Below, one piece after another: positions 51,896 through 60,604 of a DNA stretch of 64,000 nucleotides. Each line of letters starts with the position of its first letter. Position 1 is the first letter of the stretch. Position numbers and translations under genes: made by a program. The stretch is from contig NZ_QEKW01000022.1 of assembly GCF_003096675.1 (NCBI RefSeq), positions 1-64,000 on the forward strand, read 5' to 3'. Source of the stretch: Actinomycetospora cinnamomea (GTDB lineage Bacteria > Actinomycetota > Actinomycetes > Mycobacteriales > Pseudonocardiaceae). Below the pieces are notes generated by a model, which was given only the letters and a program-made list of their open reading frames with translations, searched no databases and was not told where the DNA came from.

Positions 51896-52124
51896 CGCCG
51901 GAGTGCGACATCCGCCGGGGGCAGCCGCAGCGCGGTCGGGATCGTGCCCGTCCACCGGGCGAGAGCGATTGACCCTGCGGGCCGCGCCGCCGTGAGCCCG
52001 GAGCCGCAGGACGCGCGGGCCGTTCGCCCGGGGCCGCCGGGACGTCCCGCCCTGCCCCGACATGCCCGCCGCCCCCCACGGTGTGCAGGTCGCCGGAGGG
52101 GCGGCGCACCGACGGGGGGTCCCG

Positions 52125-52613
52125 ATGAGCGGCCGCGCGCAGGAGGCATCGTCCCGGTTCGGGTTCGCGGCCCGCGTCGAGAACCTCGTGGACCGGCACT
52201 CGGTCCGCGTGGGCGCGTGGCTCCTGCGGCGGACCCGGGGTCGGATCGTCCGGTTGTGGCGCCGGCGGGCCCTCGTGCTGACGACGCGGGGCCGGCGCTC
52301 CGGGCTGCCGCGCACCGTGGTGGTCCAGTACTTCCCCGACGGGGCCGACATGGTCGTCGTCGCGGCCAACAGCGGGATGCCGACCCACCCGGCGTGGTAT
52401 CTCAACCTCCTCGACGACCCGGCCGCGGTCGCCGAGGTCGAGGGCCGCACGGTGCCGGTCCGCGCCGTCCCGATGACCCGCGACGAGGCCACCGCGTGGT
52501 GGCCACGCGTGCTGGAGACGGCCCCGGACTACGCCCGCTACCCCCGCCGCACGGACCGTCCGCTCCCGCTCGTCCGGCTGGTCCCCGAGCACGAGGGTCC
52601 CCGTGAGACGTAG
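52125..52613 (+). CDS. deazaflavin-dependent nitroreductase-fold protein
   Basis: A 162-residue Ddn-like split-barrel protein that is expected to bind F420. Typical segments: LVLTTRGRRSGLPRTVVVQYF, VVVAANSGMPTHPAWYLNLLDDP and VEGRTVPVRAVPM, with a WWPRVLETAPDYARY helix. The N-terminal extension of about 40 basic residues may interact with the membrane. Compared with the relative at 11230 it has no C-terminal repeat tail. ATG 52125 follows CGGGGGG. The next gene overlaps its end by 11 bases. Confidence 0.88.
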   Translation: MSGRAQEASSRFGFAARVENLVDRHSVRVGAWLLRRTRGRIVRLWRRRALVLTTRGRRSGLPRTVVVQYFPDGADMVVVAANSGMPTHPAWYLNLLDDPAAVAEVEGRTVPVRAVPMTRDEATAWWPRVLETAPDYARYPRRTDRPLPLVRLVPEHEGPRET

Positions 52614-53985
52614 GCGTCCCACCGTGCCGCGGTGGGCTGCCGGTGGCCTGGCGGTGCTGTGGTTCGCCGCCACCGTTCTCGGCCTGGTCGCGCTGCCGGC
52701 CTTCGCGGTGGTGGTGGTCCTCGGGCTGCTCGTGGTGCTCACGGTCGAGCCCGACACCCGCCACCCTCACCGCGGCGTCGCCGCGACCCCGCGCAACGCC
52801 GTCCTCGCGGTGCTCGTGACCGCGGCGTTCGTCCCGGTCGCCCTCGGAGCCGATGCCCTGCTCGGCCGGGTCCCGTTCGAGAGCGCTCCCCTCGTCCTCG
52901 GCACCCTCGCCGCGGTGTGCGTGGCACTCCCGCGCCTGGCCCAGACACGGGAGTTCCCGACGCCGGCCGTGGTCGGCCACCGCGAGCTGATCCTCGGGGT
53001 CACCGGTCTCGTCGCCGGGACCCGCGCCTACCAGGCGGGCGAGGCGGCCATCGCCCTGGTCGTGTTCGCCGTCGTCCTGCCCGTCGTCATGGTCGTTCGC
53101 CGGGTCCGTCTGGGCGCGTGCCCCCCTCGTCGGCTGGGAAGCCGGCCCCGGGGTCTCCAGGCCGCGAACCTCTGGCTCTTCCTCACGGTCCTGGCCGTCG
53201 CGGGACTCCCCGGGACGTTCTTCGTCTGGCGCTCCTACCTCCCCGGTGCCGCGCCGTTCGTCGCCGCGGCGTTCTGGGTGGGCCTGGCCGCGGCCGCGGT
53301 CCTCGTCGCCTTCCCCCGTCCCCGCATCTCCCTCACGACCAACCTGCTGGCCCTCCTCGGGACGGCCGTCCTCGTCGCGCAGCTCGTCGGCACCGTCGGC
53401 CCACCACGCGATCCGGTCGCGATCGGCCTCCCGCACACCGGCCGGTGGGAGGCCGTCTCGGCGGGCCGCAGCGCCCTGGTCAACAACCACTGGACGCTCG
53501 CCGTCCAGCGTGACGCCGTCGACTTCGTCGAGATCGTCGACGGCAGGACCTTCCGCGGCGACGGTCGCCGTCTGGAGGACTTCGTCATCTACGGGCAGCC
53601 GGTGCTCGCCGTCGCGGACGGGCGCATCACCGAGGCCGTGGACGGTCTGCCCGACCTGCCCGTCGGCGGGTACACCCGGCGCGACATGGCCGGCAACCAC
53701 CTCGTCCTCGACATCGGTGGTGGTCACCACGTCCTCTACGGCCACCTGCAGCAGGGCAGCGTCCGGGTCCGCGTCGGCGAGGAGGTGCGGCGCGGCGAGG
53801 TGATCGGCCGGGTCGGTGACTCCGGCAACTCCGGCGAGCCGCACCTGCACCTCCAGGTGCAGAACAGGCCGACCTTCGACGTCGAGGACCGGAGCATCCG
53901 CACCTCCCCGATGCTCTTCGTCGACGCCACCGTCGCCGACCCCCGGCGCGGCGACGTCGTGGCTCCGGCCCGAGCGGCGCGGTGA
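52603..53985 (+). CDS. membrane-anchored M23-type metallopeptidase
   Basis: A 460-residue protein with about eight membrane helices (residues 10-270) followed by a C-terminal M23/LytM peptidase domain (about 335-440). The zinc site is complete: His in GNHLVLDI with the Asp four residues on, and HLH in SGEPHLHLQVQN, with GHLQQGSVRVRVGEEV before it. Most M23 proteins cut peptidoglycan cross-links; one with such a large membrane domain is less usual. GTG 52603 overlaps the Ddn-like gene by 11 bases, so the two are coupled although functionally unrelated. Confidence 0.8.
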   Translation: MRRRRPTVPRWAAGGLAVLWFAATVLGLVALPAFAVVVVLGLLVVLTVEPDTRHPHRGVAATPRNAVLAVLVTAAFVPVALGADALLGRVPFESAPLVLGTLAAVCVALPRLAQTREFPTPAVVGHRELILGVTGLVAGTRAYQAGEAAIALVVFAVVLPVVMVVRRVRLGACPPRRLGSRPRGLQAANLWLFLTVLAVAGLPGTFFVWRSYLPGAAPFVAAAFWVGLAAAAVLVAFPRPRISLTTNLLALLGTAVLVAQLVGTVGPPRDPVAIGLPHTGRWEAVSAGRSALVNNHWTLAVQRDAVDFVEIVDGRTFRGDGRRLEDFVIYGQPVLAVADGRITEAVDGLPDLPVGGYTRRDMAGNHLVLDIGGGHHVLYGHLQQGSVRVRVGEEVRRGEVIGRVGDSGNSGEPHLHLQVQNRPTFDVEDRSIRTSPMLFVDATVADPRRGDVVAPARAAR

Positions 53986-54011
53986 TCCATCGCGGGCCGG
54001 GGGGCGTCGCC

Positions 54012-54536
54012 TCAGGGTCCGCCGCGCGAGCTGCTCGACCGGCCGCGCCGGCGGCGAGGCGTGGCGGAGCGGGGCGGCGCGGCGCGCATGTGGTCGCGCA
54101 CCGGTTCCAGCAGGCCGGCGAGGGCGCGGGCGTCGTCGCGCGAGAGCGGCTCGAAGAGCATCTGGCTCACGACCTGCTCGTGGCCCGGGAGCACCTGCGC
54201 GATGAGCGCGCGTCCGGCATCGGTGACGGTGACGGTGGTGCTGCGCTCGTCGTGCGGGGACGGGCTGCGCGTGACCAGGCCCGCCTTCGCGAGCAGCCCG
54301 GCCTGGTAGGTCAGGCCGCTGCGGCTGTGGACGATGGCGTCGGCCAGGTCGGTCATGCGGTGGCTGCCCGTGGGTGACCGGCTGAGACGCATCAGGACCT
54401 GGAACTGCACGAAGGTCAGGTCGCCGTCCTCGCGCAGCTGCTGCTCGATCGCGTGCCGGAGCAGGTCGGACACCTCGATCAGCGCGAAGTAGGCGCCGAG
54501 CTGGACCGGGTCGACGGCGTGCGGGGGATCGGGCAT
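54012..54536 (-). CDS. MarR-family transcriptional regulator
   Basis: A 174-residue winged-helix repressor. The domain spans residues 15-145: LTFVQFQVLMRLSRSP, MTDLADAIVHSRSGLTYQ (recognition helix), then the wing SPSPHDERSTTVTVTDAG. The C-terminal 20 residues are Arg/Ser-rich. It is divergent from an NAD(P)H:quinone oxidoreductase gene, and two near-identical 18-base palindromes in the gap strongly suggest that it represses both genes until a ligand (such as a quinone or phenol) binds. Confidence 0.92.
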   Translation of the reverse strand: MPDPPHAVDPVQLGAYFALIEVSDLLRHAIEQQLREDGDLTFVQFQVLMRLSRSPTGSHRMTDLADAIVHSRSGLTYQAGLLAKAGLVTRSPSPHDERSTTVTVTDAGRALIAQVLPGHEQVVSQMLFEPLSRDDARALAGLLEPVRDHMRAAPPRSATPRRRRGRSSSSRGGP

Positions 54537-54550
54537 CGCACGAGTCTACT

Positions 54551-54568
54551 TGCTTCGAATTCGAAGCA
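54551..54568. promoter_or_regulatory. MarR operator, perfect 18-bp palindrome
   Basis: TGCTTCGAATTCGAAGCA is perfectly symmetric and lies 15 bases before the MarR start, next to a -35-like TTGCTT and a -10-like GTTAAT for the divergent oxidoreductase gene. A twin site lies 38 bases away. Confidence 0.8.
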
Positions 54569-54588
54569 GGGTTAATGTCGGTGGTCGG

Positions 54589-54606
54589 TGCTTCGAGTTC
54601 GAAGCA
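54589..54606. promoter_or_regulatory. second MarR operator, 18-bp palindrome
   Basis: TGCTTCGAGTTCGAAGCA differs from the first site only at its centre. The centre-to-centre distance to the first is 38 bases. It lies 26 bases before the oxidoreductase start, so a bound repressor would cover the transcription start. Confidence 0.8.
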
Positions 54607-54631
54607 CTGGTCGACTCCAGGAGGCTCCGCG

Positions 54632-55648
54632 ATGAAGGCAGTGCGTTTCCACGAGTACGGCGGACCCGACGTCCTCCGGTACGAGGACGTGGAGCGGCCC
54701 GTCCCCGGTGCCGGGCAGGTGCGGGTGCGCGTCGCGGGCTCGGCGTTCAACCTCGTCGACGACGGCATCCGCGGCGGCTACCTGCAGGGCCCCTTTCCCG
54801 TCTCCCTGCCGCACACCCCCGGCGTCGAGGTCGCCGGGACGATCGACGCCCTGGGCGAGGGCGTGGCTGACGGCGCGGACGGCCTGCGGGTCGGGGACGA
54901 CGTCGTCGGCTTCCTCCCGATCGTGCCCGACGGCGCCGCCGCGGAGTACGTCGTCGCGCCGGCCGAGGTCCTGACGGCGGCGCCACGCAGCATCCCGCTC
55001 GCCGATGCCGCCGCGTTGCCGATGGTGGGTCTCACCGCCTGGCAGGCGTTGTTCGACGACGCGAAGCTGACCGCCGGACAGCGCGTGCTGATCAACGGTG
55101 CGGGCGGCGGGGTCGGCGGCTACGCGGTACAGCTCGCGAGGCACGCCGGGGCCCACGTCATCGCCACGGCCGGCCCGCGCAGCAGCCAACGCCTGCGAAC
55201 GCGGGGCGCCGACGAGGTCGTCGACCACACCACCACCGCGGTCACGGCGGCGGTCGGGGAGCCGGTCGACGTCCTGCTCAACCTCGCCTCGATCACCCCG
55301 GAGCAGCTCGGTGCGCTCGTCGACCTGGTCCGCGACGGCGGCGTCGCCGTGAACACGGTGCCCCGCACGCCCGTTCCCGCCGACGAGGCGCGCGGCGTGC
55401 GTGCCGTCGACGTCTTCGTCCGCAGCGACACCGAGCAGCTGGCGCGGCTGGTGGCGATGGTGGACCGCGGCGAGCTGCGGGTCGACGTCGACCGGCGCGT
55501 ACCGCTGGCGGAGCTGCCCGAGGTGCACGCCGAGGCGGCCGCGGGCACGTTGCGCGGCAAGGTCGTCGTCCTCTCCACGGCCGCCTGGCGCCCCGTCACC
55601 CCGCCAGGTACGCCAGGCCGACCGTGGCGAGGTAGATCCCGGGGATGA
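54632..55648 (+). CDS. zinc-free MDR oxidoreductase (quinone reductase-like)
   Basis: A 338-residue medium-chain dehydrogenase/reductase related to NADPH:quinone oxidoreductase. It opens MKAVRFHEYGGPDVLRYED, has the nucleotide motif INGAGGGVGGYAVQLARHAG (about residues 152-171) and no zinc-ligand cysteines. Such enzymes reduce quinones or alkenals with NADPH. ATG 54632 follows CCAGGAGG. The upstream twin palindromes suggest that it is induced when the MarR regulator releases DNA. The last 50 bases overlap the convergent exchanger gene. Confidence 0.9.
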   Translation: MKAVRFHEYGGPDVLRYEDVERPVPGAGQVRVRVAGSAFNLVDDGIRGGYLQGPFPVSLPHTPGVEVAGTIDALGEGVADGADGLRVGDDVVGFLPIVPDGAAAEYVVAPAEVLTAAPRSIPLADAAALPMVGLTAWQALFDDAKLTAGQRVLINGAGGGVGGYAVQLARHAGAHVIATAGPRSSQRLRTRGADEVVDHTTTAVTAAVGEPVDVLLNLASITPEQLGALVDLVRDGGVAVNTVPRTPVPADEARGVRAVDVFVRSDTEQLARLVAMVDRGELRVDVDRRVPLAELPEVHAEAAAGTLRGKVVVLSTAAWRPVTPPGTPGRPWRGRSRG

Positions 55649-56618
55649 GCATGCCCTCGAAGCCGACGCCCTTGCGGTCGCGGACCACGAGGGCGCCGGC
55701 GAGGACGGCGATCATCAGCGAGGTCCCGCCGAGGAGCACCAGGCTCTGGTCGCCGGCGTCGCGGTACACGGGGCCGTCGAGGTAGAAGAGGTCGGCCACC
55801 GCGATCATGAGGGTGTCGAAGGTGTTGCCGCCGATGATGTTGCCGACCCCGAGGGTCAGGGCTCCCATCCGGACGGCGGTGATGAGCACGATCAGCTCGG
55901 GCAGCGACGTGATCGCGGTCGTGAGGGTGAAGCCGACCACCCCGCTCGGCAGGCCCGTCGCCGCCACGACGCCCAGCCCGCCCCGTCCGATGGCCCACCC
56001 GGCCACGCCGACCACGAGCCCGAGCCCCGCGAGGGCCAGCCAGAGACGGGAGAGCGGCTGCTCGCTGGCCGGCTCTTGCTCCTCCTCCGTCTCGGTGGCC
56101 GACGTCCGGACCGGCTGCCACATCGGCTGCTTCTGCATGGTGCGCAACAGGTGCAGCCCGTAGGCGTAGGCCACGGGGATCAGCAGGGTCACCGGGTGGA
56201 TCCACCCCCACCTCAGGTCGGGGGTGGCGTAGGCGATGACGGGCACGGCGAGCAGTGCCATCAGGATGACGGCCTGCAGGAGGTTCTGCAGTGACGCCGC
56301 CGCGTGCTCCAGGTTGGCCCGCTTGTAGACGAGGTCCGCGATGGCCAGCCACACCGTCTGCACGGCGACTCCACCGATCGGGTTGGCCAGCCCGAACGCG
56401 GGGTCGCCGCCGAGCGAGCCGGTGACGGTGGTGACGATCCCCGGCAGCGAGGTGACCGCGCCGAGCAGCAGCGCGCCGCCGATCGCGTCACCGAGCCCGG
56501 TGCGCTCGGCCAGGGAGTCCGCGACACGCGTCAACCGCACCCCGGCGACGACGATGACGGCCGCCGCGGCCGCGAGGACGGCGAGGCTGATCCAGAGTGG
56601 CCAAGGCGAACCGGACAT
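55596..56618 (-). CDS. Na+/Ca2+ exchanger-like antiporter
   Basis: A 340-residue CaCA-superfamily antiporter with two inverted repeats. The alpha-1 motif includes GALLLGAVTSLPGIVTTVTG and the alpha-2 motif TTAITSLPELIVLITAVRMG followed by GVGNIIGGNTFDTL; these line the ion path. About ten helices with a central acidic loop (TETEEEQEPASEQ). In alpha-1 the usual acidic residue after the Ser-Pro/Leu-Pro pair is replaced by Gly, so ion preference is uncertain. ATG 56618. It is convergent with the quinone reductase gene and its last codons overlap it. Confidence 0.82.
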   Translation of the reverse strand: MSGSPWPLWISLAVLAAAAAVIVVAGVRLTRVADSLAERTGLGDAIGGALLLGAVTSLPGIVTTVTGSLGGDPAFGLANPIGGVAVQTVWLAIADLVYKRANLEHAAASLQNLLQAVILMALLAVPVIAYATPDLRWGWIHPVTLLIPVAYAYGLHLLRTMQKQPMWQPVRTSATETEEEQEPASEQPLSRLWLALAGLGLVVGVAGWAIGRGGLGVVAATGLPSGVVGFTLTTAITSLPELIVLITAVRMGALTLGVGNIIGGNTFDTLMIAVADLFYLDGPVYRDAGDQSLVLLGGTSLMIAVLAGALVVRDRKGVGFEGMLIPGIYLATVGLAYLAG

Positions 56619-56716
56619 CGCGGACGCCTACCCGGCCGCCCGTCGGATCAACACCACGAGGGTCGGGCACGACCGGTGGCAGCGGCGGTCCTCCGGGTCG
56701 GGGCCGACGAGCGCCG

Positions 56717-57541
56717 TCAGGGCGCGGGCTCGTCCACCGGGTCGACCGGCACCGGGGACTCGGTGACGTCCCCGAGGTCGACGTCGGCCACCGAGGCGCT
56801 GATCGCGGTGGCGGCCGCCGACAGGGGTGAGAGTGCGTCGGCGAGTCGTGGGGCGGTCAGGGGCGCGAGGACACCGAGGGCGGCGACCACGCCGGAGGGT
56901 CCGGTGATCGGCATCGCCACCGACCACACGCCCTGTCGGTGCTCCTGAGCGCTCTGCGCGTAGCCCGAGGTGAGGATCGCGTCCAACTGGCGGCGGATCG
57001 TCCCGGGATCGGTGATCGTCCAGGGCGTGTACCGGGCCGGCGAGCGGAGCGCCTCGTCGCGCACCGCGGGCGGGCTGTGGGCGAGCAGCACCTTGCCGAC
57101 CGCGGTGCAGTGCAGAGCCGTGTGACCGCCGGGCCGGTGCCGGGTGGGTTGGGTGCGCGAGCTCGCCAGGCGCTCGACGACCAGTGCCCTGTCCCCGTCG
57201 AGCACCGCCAGGTGGACGGTGCGGCCGGTGGTGATGACCAGGTCCTGGAGGTGGGGGAGCGCCGCTTCGCGCAGCGACGCGGGCGGGGCGAGCAAGCCGA
57301 GCTGCCAGACCCTCGCCCCGATCTCGTAACGGCTGTCGGGCCTCCGGCTCAGGAGACGCGCCGCACACAGCTCACCGACCAGGCGGTGCGCCGTCGCGAC
57401 CGGCAGGCCCGCTCGGCGCGCGATGTGGGAGAGCGTCAGGGTGCGGTGGCCACCGTCGAACGCGTCGAGGACGGAGAGGGCACGTGACGTCGCCGACCGG
57501 CCGGGCGCGGTGCGCGCCGGTGGCCGCCGTTCGCGGGGCAC
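56717..57541 (-). CDS. IclR-family transcriptional regulator
   Basis: A 274-residue regulator. The N-terminal winged helix (about residues 18-75) reads RALSVLDAFDGGHRTLTLSHIARRAGLPVATAHRL (split here as family-typical), followed by an effector-binding GAF-like domain (about 95-255) with HCTAVGKVLLAHSPP and GYAQSAQEHRQGVWSVAMPI, both typical. IclR proteins control catabolic operons in response to an aromatic or organic-acid inducer. The gene is divergent from the dikinase-carboxylase operon with 144 bases between them, making it the likely regulator. Start is GTG without an obvious ribosome site. Confidence 0.9.
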   Translation of the reverse strand: MPRERRPPARTAPGRSATSRALSVLDAFDGGHRTLTLSHIARRAGLPVATAHRLVGELCAARLLSRRPDSRYEIGARVWQLGLLAPPASLREAALPHLQDLVITTGRTVHLAVLDGDRALVVERLASSRTQPTRHRPGGHTALHCTAVGKVLLAHSPPAVRDEALRSPARYTPWTITDPGTIRRQLDAILTSGYAQSAQEHRQGVWSVAMPITGPSGVVAALGVLAPLTAPRLADALSPLSAAATAISASVADVDLGDVTESPVPVDPVDEPAP

Positions 57542-57559
57542 GGCGCGATGCTAGGAACG

Positions 57560-57578
57560 CTTTCCGTGCGATGGAAGG
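57560..57578. promoter_or_regulatory. inverted repeat upstream of the carboxylase operon
   Basis: CTTTCC (57560-57565) and GGAAGG (57573-57578) match at 5 of 6 symmetric positions with a 7-base spacer. It lies in the IclR/dikinase divergent gap, 19 bases before the IclR start and about 110 bases from the operon start; IclR sites of this size are common. Confidence 0.4.
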
Positions 57579-57685
57579 GGTGAGTTGCCTCACCCGGGGA
57601 GCTGGACGACGGTCTCGCCTGTGCCGCCGCGGCTCCCAGGCGCCGGGACCCACGTCCTCGCCTGGCCCACGAGCAGAGGAGCCCC

Positions 57686-59506
57686 ATGTCCCAGCCGTCC
57701 GGCGAGCGAGCCTTCCCGCTGCCGTCCCAGATCGACGCCGTCCCGGGCGCCGAGGGCTGGGAGGAGATGTACCCGTACTTCTCCCGCTTCCAGCCCGAGG
57801 ACGACCAGCGGTTCTGGTTCTACAACTCGATGCACTTCCCGGAGGTGGTCCCCGCCTTCGACGGCCTGACCTCCGAGATCCCCTACACGGCGATCGGGGC
57901 GAACACGGCGCGGTTGTTCAGCTTCCCGACGACGCTGGGGATCGAGTACCGGATCCTCAACGGGCGGGTCTACATCACGGCCAACCCGGTGACCGACGCC
58001 GGGAAGATCGAGGAGCGACTCGCCCACTTCCAGGAACGCGCCGGCCACTACTACGCGAACTGGGACCGGCTCTACGACGGGTGGCAGGGACGGATCGAGG
58101 CGCTGATCGCCGAGATCGAGGCGGTCGAGGTGCCGCGGCTCGGGGAGCTCGACGATCTGTCCGTGGTGATGGAGTCACGCGGGTACGCGAGCAACCACCT
58201 GCTGCGGGAGAACTTCCACCGCTGCATCGACCTCTACTCGAAGATGTGGCACCACCACACCGAGTTCCTCATGCTCGGCTACGGGGCCTACGTCGTCTTC
58301 TTCGACTTCTGTCGCCAGGCCTTCCCCGAGATCGGCGACCAGACGGTGGCCCGGATGGTCGCCGGCATGGACGTCACGATGTACCGCCCGGACGACGAGC
58401 TGAAGAAGCTCGCCGCGCTGGCCGTCGAGCTCGACCTCGCCGATCTGTTCGTCGAGGGCAACGAGCCGGACAAGGTGCTCAGCGGGCTGGCGGGGCGCGG
58501 GGACGCCGGCCGCCGGTGGTTGGCGGCACTCGAGGAGGCCAAGGACCCGTGGTTCAACGTCTCGGTCGGTGACGGCTTCTACCACCACCACCTGTCGTGG
58601 GCCGACGACCTCACGGTGCCGTTCGCCGCACTGCCGCGCTACGTCGAGCAGGTCCGGGCCGGCGAGGACCTCACCCGCCCGACGGATCGGCTGGCGCAGG
58701 AGCGGGAGCGGATCGCCGACGAGTACCGCGCCCTGCTCGGCTCCGACGACGAGAAGGCCGCGTTCGACCAGATGCTCGGGCTGTGCCGCCAGGTGTTCCC
58801 CTACATCGAGTCCCACAAGTTCTACTGCGAGCACTGGTTCACCACGCGGTTCTTCCAGAGGATCCGGGCCTTCGGCGCATTGCTCGCCGACCGCGGCGTG
58901 CTCGCCGAGGCCGACGACGTTTTCCACCTGCGCCACCCCGAGGTCGAGGACGCCCTGGCCGACGTGCAGCTGGCCTGGGCGTCGGGCGGGAAGGAGCTCG
59001 GTGCCCGGCACTGGCAGCCGATCGTCGCCCGCCGCAAGGAGATCGTCGAGGCCCTGTCGCGCTGGTCGCCGCCGCCCGCTCTGGGGCCGGTGCCCGACTC
59101 GATGAACGATCCCGCCGTACAGATGCTGTGGGGCGTCACCGACGAGACCATCACGACCTGGCTCGGTGGCGAGGAGCTCGACGAGCACACCGTCCGCGGG
59201 TACGCCGCGTCTCCGGGGGTGGTCGAGGGTGTCGCCCGTGTCCTGATGAGCGTCAACGACATCGGTTCGATCCGGGAGGGCGAGGTCCTCGTCTGCCCGG
59301 TGACCGCCCCGAGCTGGGGCCCGGTGTTCGGCAAGATCGCCGCCGCGGTGTCCGACATCGGGGGCTCGATGTCGCACGCGGCGATCGTGGCCCGCGAGTA
59401 CGGCATGCCGGCCGTCGTGGGCACCGGCCAGGCGACCGCCAAGATCCGGACCGGCGATCGCCTGCGGGTCGACGGCGACCGCGGCGTCGTCACCATCCTC
59501 CGATGA
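57686..59506 (+). CDS. dikinase-type phosphotransferase, substrate/His-domain subunit
   Basis: A 606-residue protein. Residues about 1-500 form a large helical region with no close known domain, expected to bind the substrate. The last 90 residues are the mobile phosphohistidine domain of PEP-utilising enzymes: AASPGVVEGVARVLM, then GGSMSHAAIVAREYGMPAVV with catalytic His564. The C-terminal PEP/pyruvate barrel is absent, so this is not PEP synthase. The size and split match phenylphosphate synthase protein 1 (70 kDa) and the substrate and His parts of rifampicin phosphotransferase. ATG 57686 follows GCAGAGGAG. The stop overlaps the ATP-grasp gene (ATGA). Its substrate is not known. Confidence 0.75.
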   Translation: MSQPSGERAFPLPSQIDAVPGAEGWEEMYPYFSRFQPEDDQRFWFYNSMHFPEVVPAFDGLTSEIPYTAIGANTARLFSFPTTLGIEYRILNGRVYITANPVTDAGKIEERLAHFQERAGHYYANWDRLYDGWQGRIEALIAEIEAVEVPRLGELDDLSVVMESRGYASNHLLRENFHRCIDLYSKMWHHHTEFLMLGYGAYVVFFDFCRQAFPEIGDQTVARMVAGMDVTMYRPDDELKKLAALAVELDLADLFVEGNEPDKVLSGLAGRGDAGRRWLAALEEAKDPWFNVSVGDGFYHHHLSWADDLTVPFAALPRYVEQVRAGEDLTRPTDRLAQERERIADEYRALLGSDDEKAAFDQMLGLCRQVFPYIESHKFYCEHWFTTRFFQRIRAFGALLADRGVLAEADDVFHLRHPEVEDALADVQLAWASGGKELGARHWQPIVARRKEIVEALSRWSPPPALGPVPDSMNDPAVQMLWGVTDETITTWLGGEELDEHTVRGYAASPGVVEGVARVLMSVNDIGSIREGEVLVCPVTAPSWGPVFGKIAAAVSDIGGSMSHAAIVAREYGMPAVVGTGQATAKIRTGDRLRVDGDRGVVTILR

Positions 59507-60600
59507 CGGGGATCGACGTGGCCGCCCCTCCTCCCGTGCTGCGCTTCGCCGACGTCGGCCGCGACGACGTCCCCGCCGCGGGCGGCAAGGGCGCGAGTCT
59601 CGGGGAACTGATGCGAGCCGGGATCCGCGTCCCGGACGGCTTCGTGGTGACCACGGCGGCCTTCCGCTCCGCGGTCGCTGCGCTCGACCTGGGCTCCCGG
59701 GTGGCGGCCCTGGACCCGGCGGACGCCGCCGCGGTCACCGCCGCGTGCGGTGAGATGCGCTCGATCGTCGAGTCGGCGCCGCTGCCCCCCGAGGTGGCCG
59801 ACGCGGTCGTCGCCGGCTACCACCGGCTGGCCGCCGAACGCGGTGCCGAGGACCTGCCGGTGGCCGTGCGCTCGAGCGCGACCAGCGAGGACGGCGCCGA
59901 GGACAGCTTCGCCGGGTTGCAGGACACCTACCTGTGGGTGCGCGGCGCCGACGCGGTGCTGCGCGACGTGCGCCGGTGCTGGGCGAGCCTCTACAGCGTC
60001 GAGTCGGTCACCTACCGGCGGCGCCGCGGCATCGCCGAGACCGACCTCGCCATGGCCGTCGTCGTCCAGGAGATGGTCGGTGCGCGCAGTTCCGGGGTGA
60101 TGTTCACCCGCAGTCCGCTCACCGGCGACCGGTCGGTGGTCGCCATCGACGCGAGCTGGGGCCTCGGCTCCGCCGTGGTCAGTGGCGACGTCACCCCCGA
60201 CTCCTTCGTGGCCAGCAAGATCACCGGTGAGATCACCCGGCGGACCGTCTCGACCAAGTCACGCTGGCACCAGCCCGACCCCCACGGGGCCGGGGTGGTG
60301 GAGGGCGAGGTGCCGGAGAACCTGCGCGACGTCCCGTCGATCAGCGACGCGGAGATCGTCGAGCTGATCGCGATCGCCCGCAGGGTCGAGGCGCACTACG
60401 GCTGCCCGCAGGACATCGAGTGGGCGGTGTCGCGGACCGCTCCGGCCGGGGAGAGCATCGTCCTGCTGCAGAGTCGCCCCGAGACGGTGTGGGCGGGGAA
60501 GGACGCCGCGGCGTCCCCGCAGAAGGTGGCCGCGCCGGCGGCTCGCGCCTTCGACCACGTGTTCCACGCGCTGGGCGGCAAGCGCCGGGCGGAGGGCTGA
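59503..60600 (+). CDS. PPDK-type ATP-grasp subunit
   Basis: A 365-residue protein equal to the N-terminal nucleotide-binding domain of pyruvate phosphate dikinase/PEP synthase. Key residues are visible: Lys in AAGGKGASLGELMRAGI, VAVRSSATSEDGAEDSFAG (Arg binding phosphates), VVVQEMVGARSSGVMFT, and a late IEWAVS with Glu and the QSRPET motif. It should use ATP to phosphorylate the His of its partner, giving AMP and Pi. The size fits phenylphosphate synthase protein 2 (40 kDa). ATG 59503 overlaps the upstream stop, so both subunits are made together. No phenylphosphate carboxylase genes are seen; biotin carboxylase genes follow instead. Confidence 0.82.
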   Translation: MTGIDVAAPPPVLRFADVGRDDVPAAGGKGASLGELMRAGIRVPDGFVVTTAAFRSAVAALDLGSRVAALDPADAAAVTAACGEMRSIVESAPLPPEVADAVVAGYHRLAAERGAEDLPVAVRSSATSEDGAEDSFAGLQDTYLWVRGADAVLRDVRRCWASLYSVESVTYRRRRGIAETDLAMAVVVQEMVGARSSGVMFTRSPLTGDRSVVAIDASWGLGSAVVSGDVTPDSFVASKITGEITRRTVSTKSRWHQPDPHGAGVVEGEVPENLRDVPSISDAEIVELIAIARRVEAHYGCPQDIEWAVSRTAPAGESIVLLQSRPETVWAGKDAAASPQKVAAPAARAFDHVFHALGGKRRAEG

Positions 60601-60604
60601 GCAC

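Noticed and set aside
57686-60600. Classical PEP synthase split in two
   Set aside because: The C-terminal PEP/pyruvate-binding barrel is missing from both proteins, so pyruvate is not the expected substrate.
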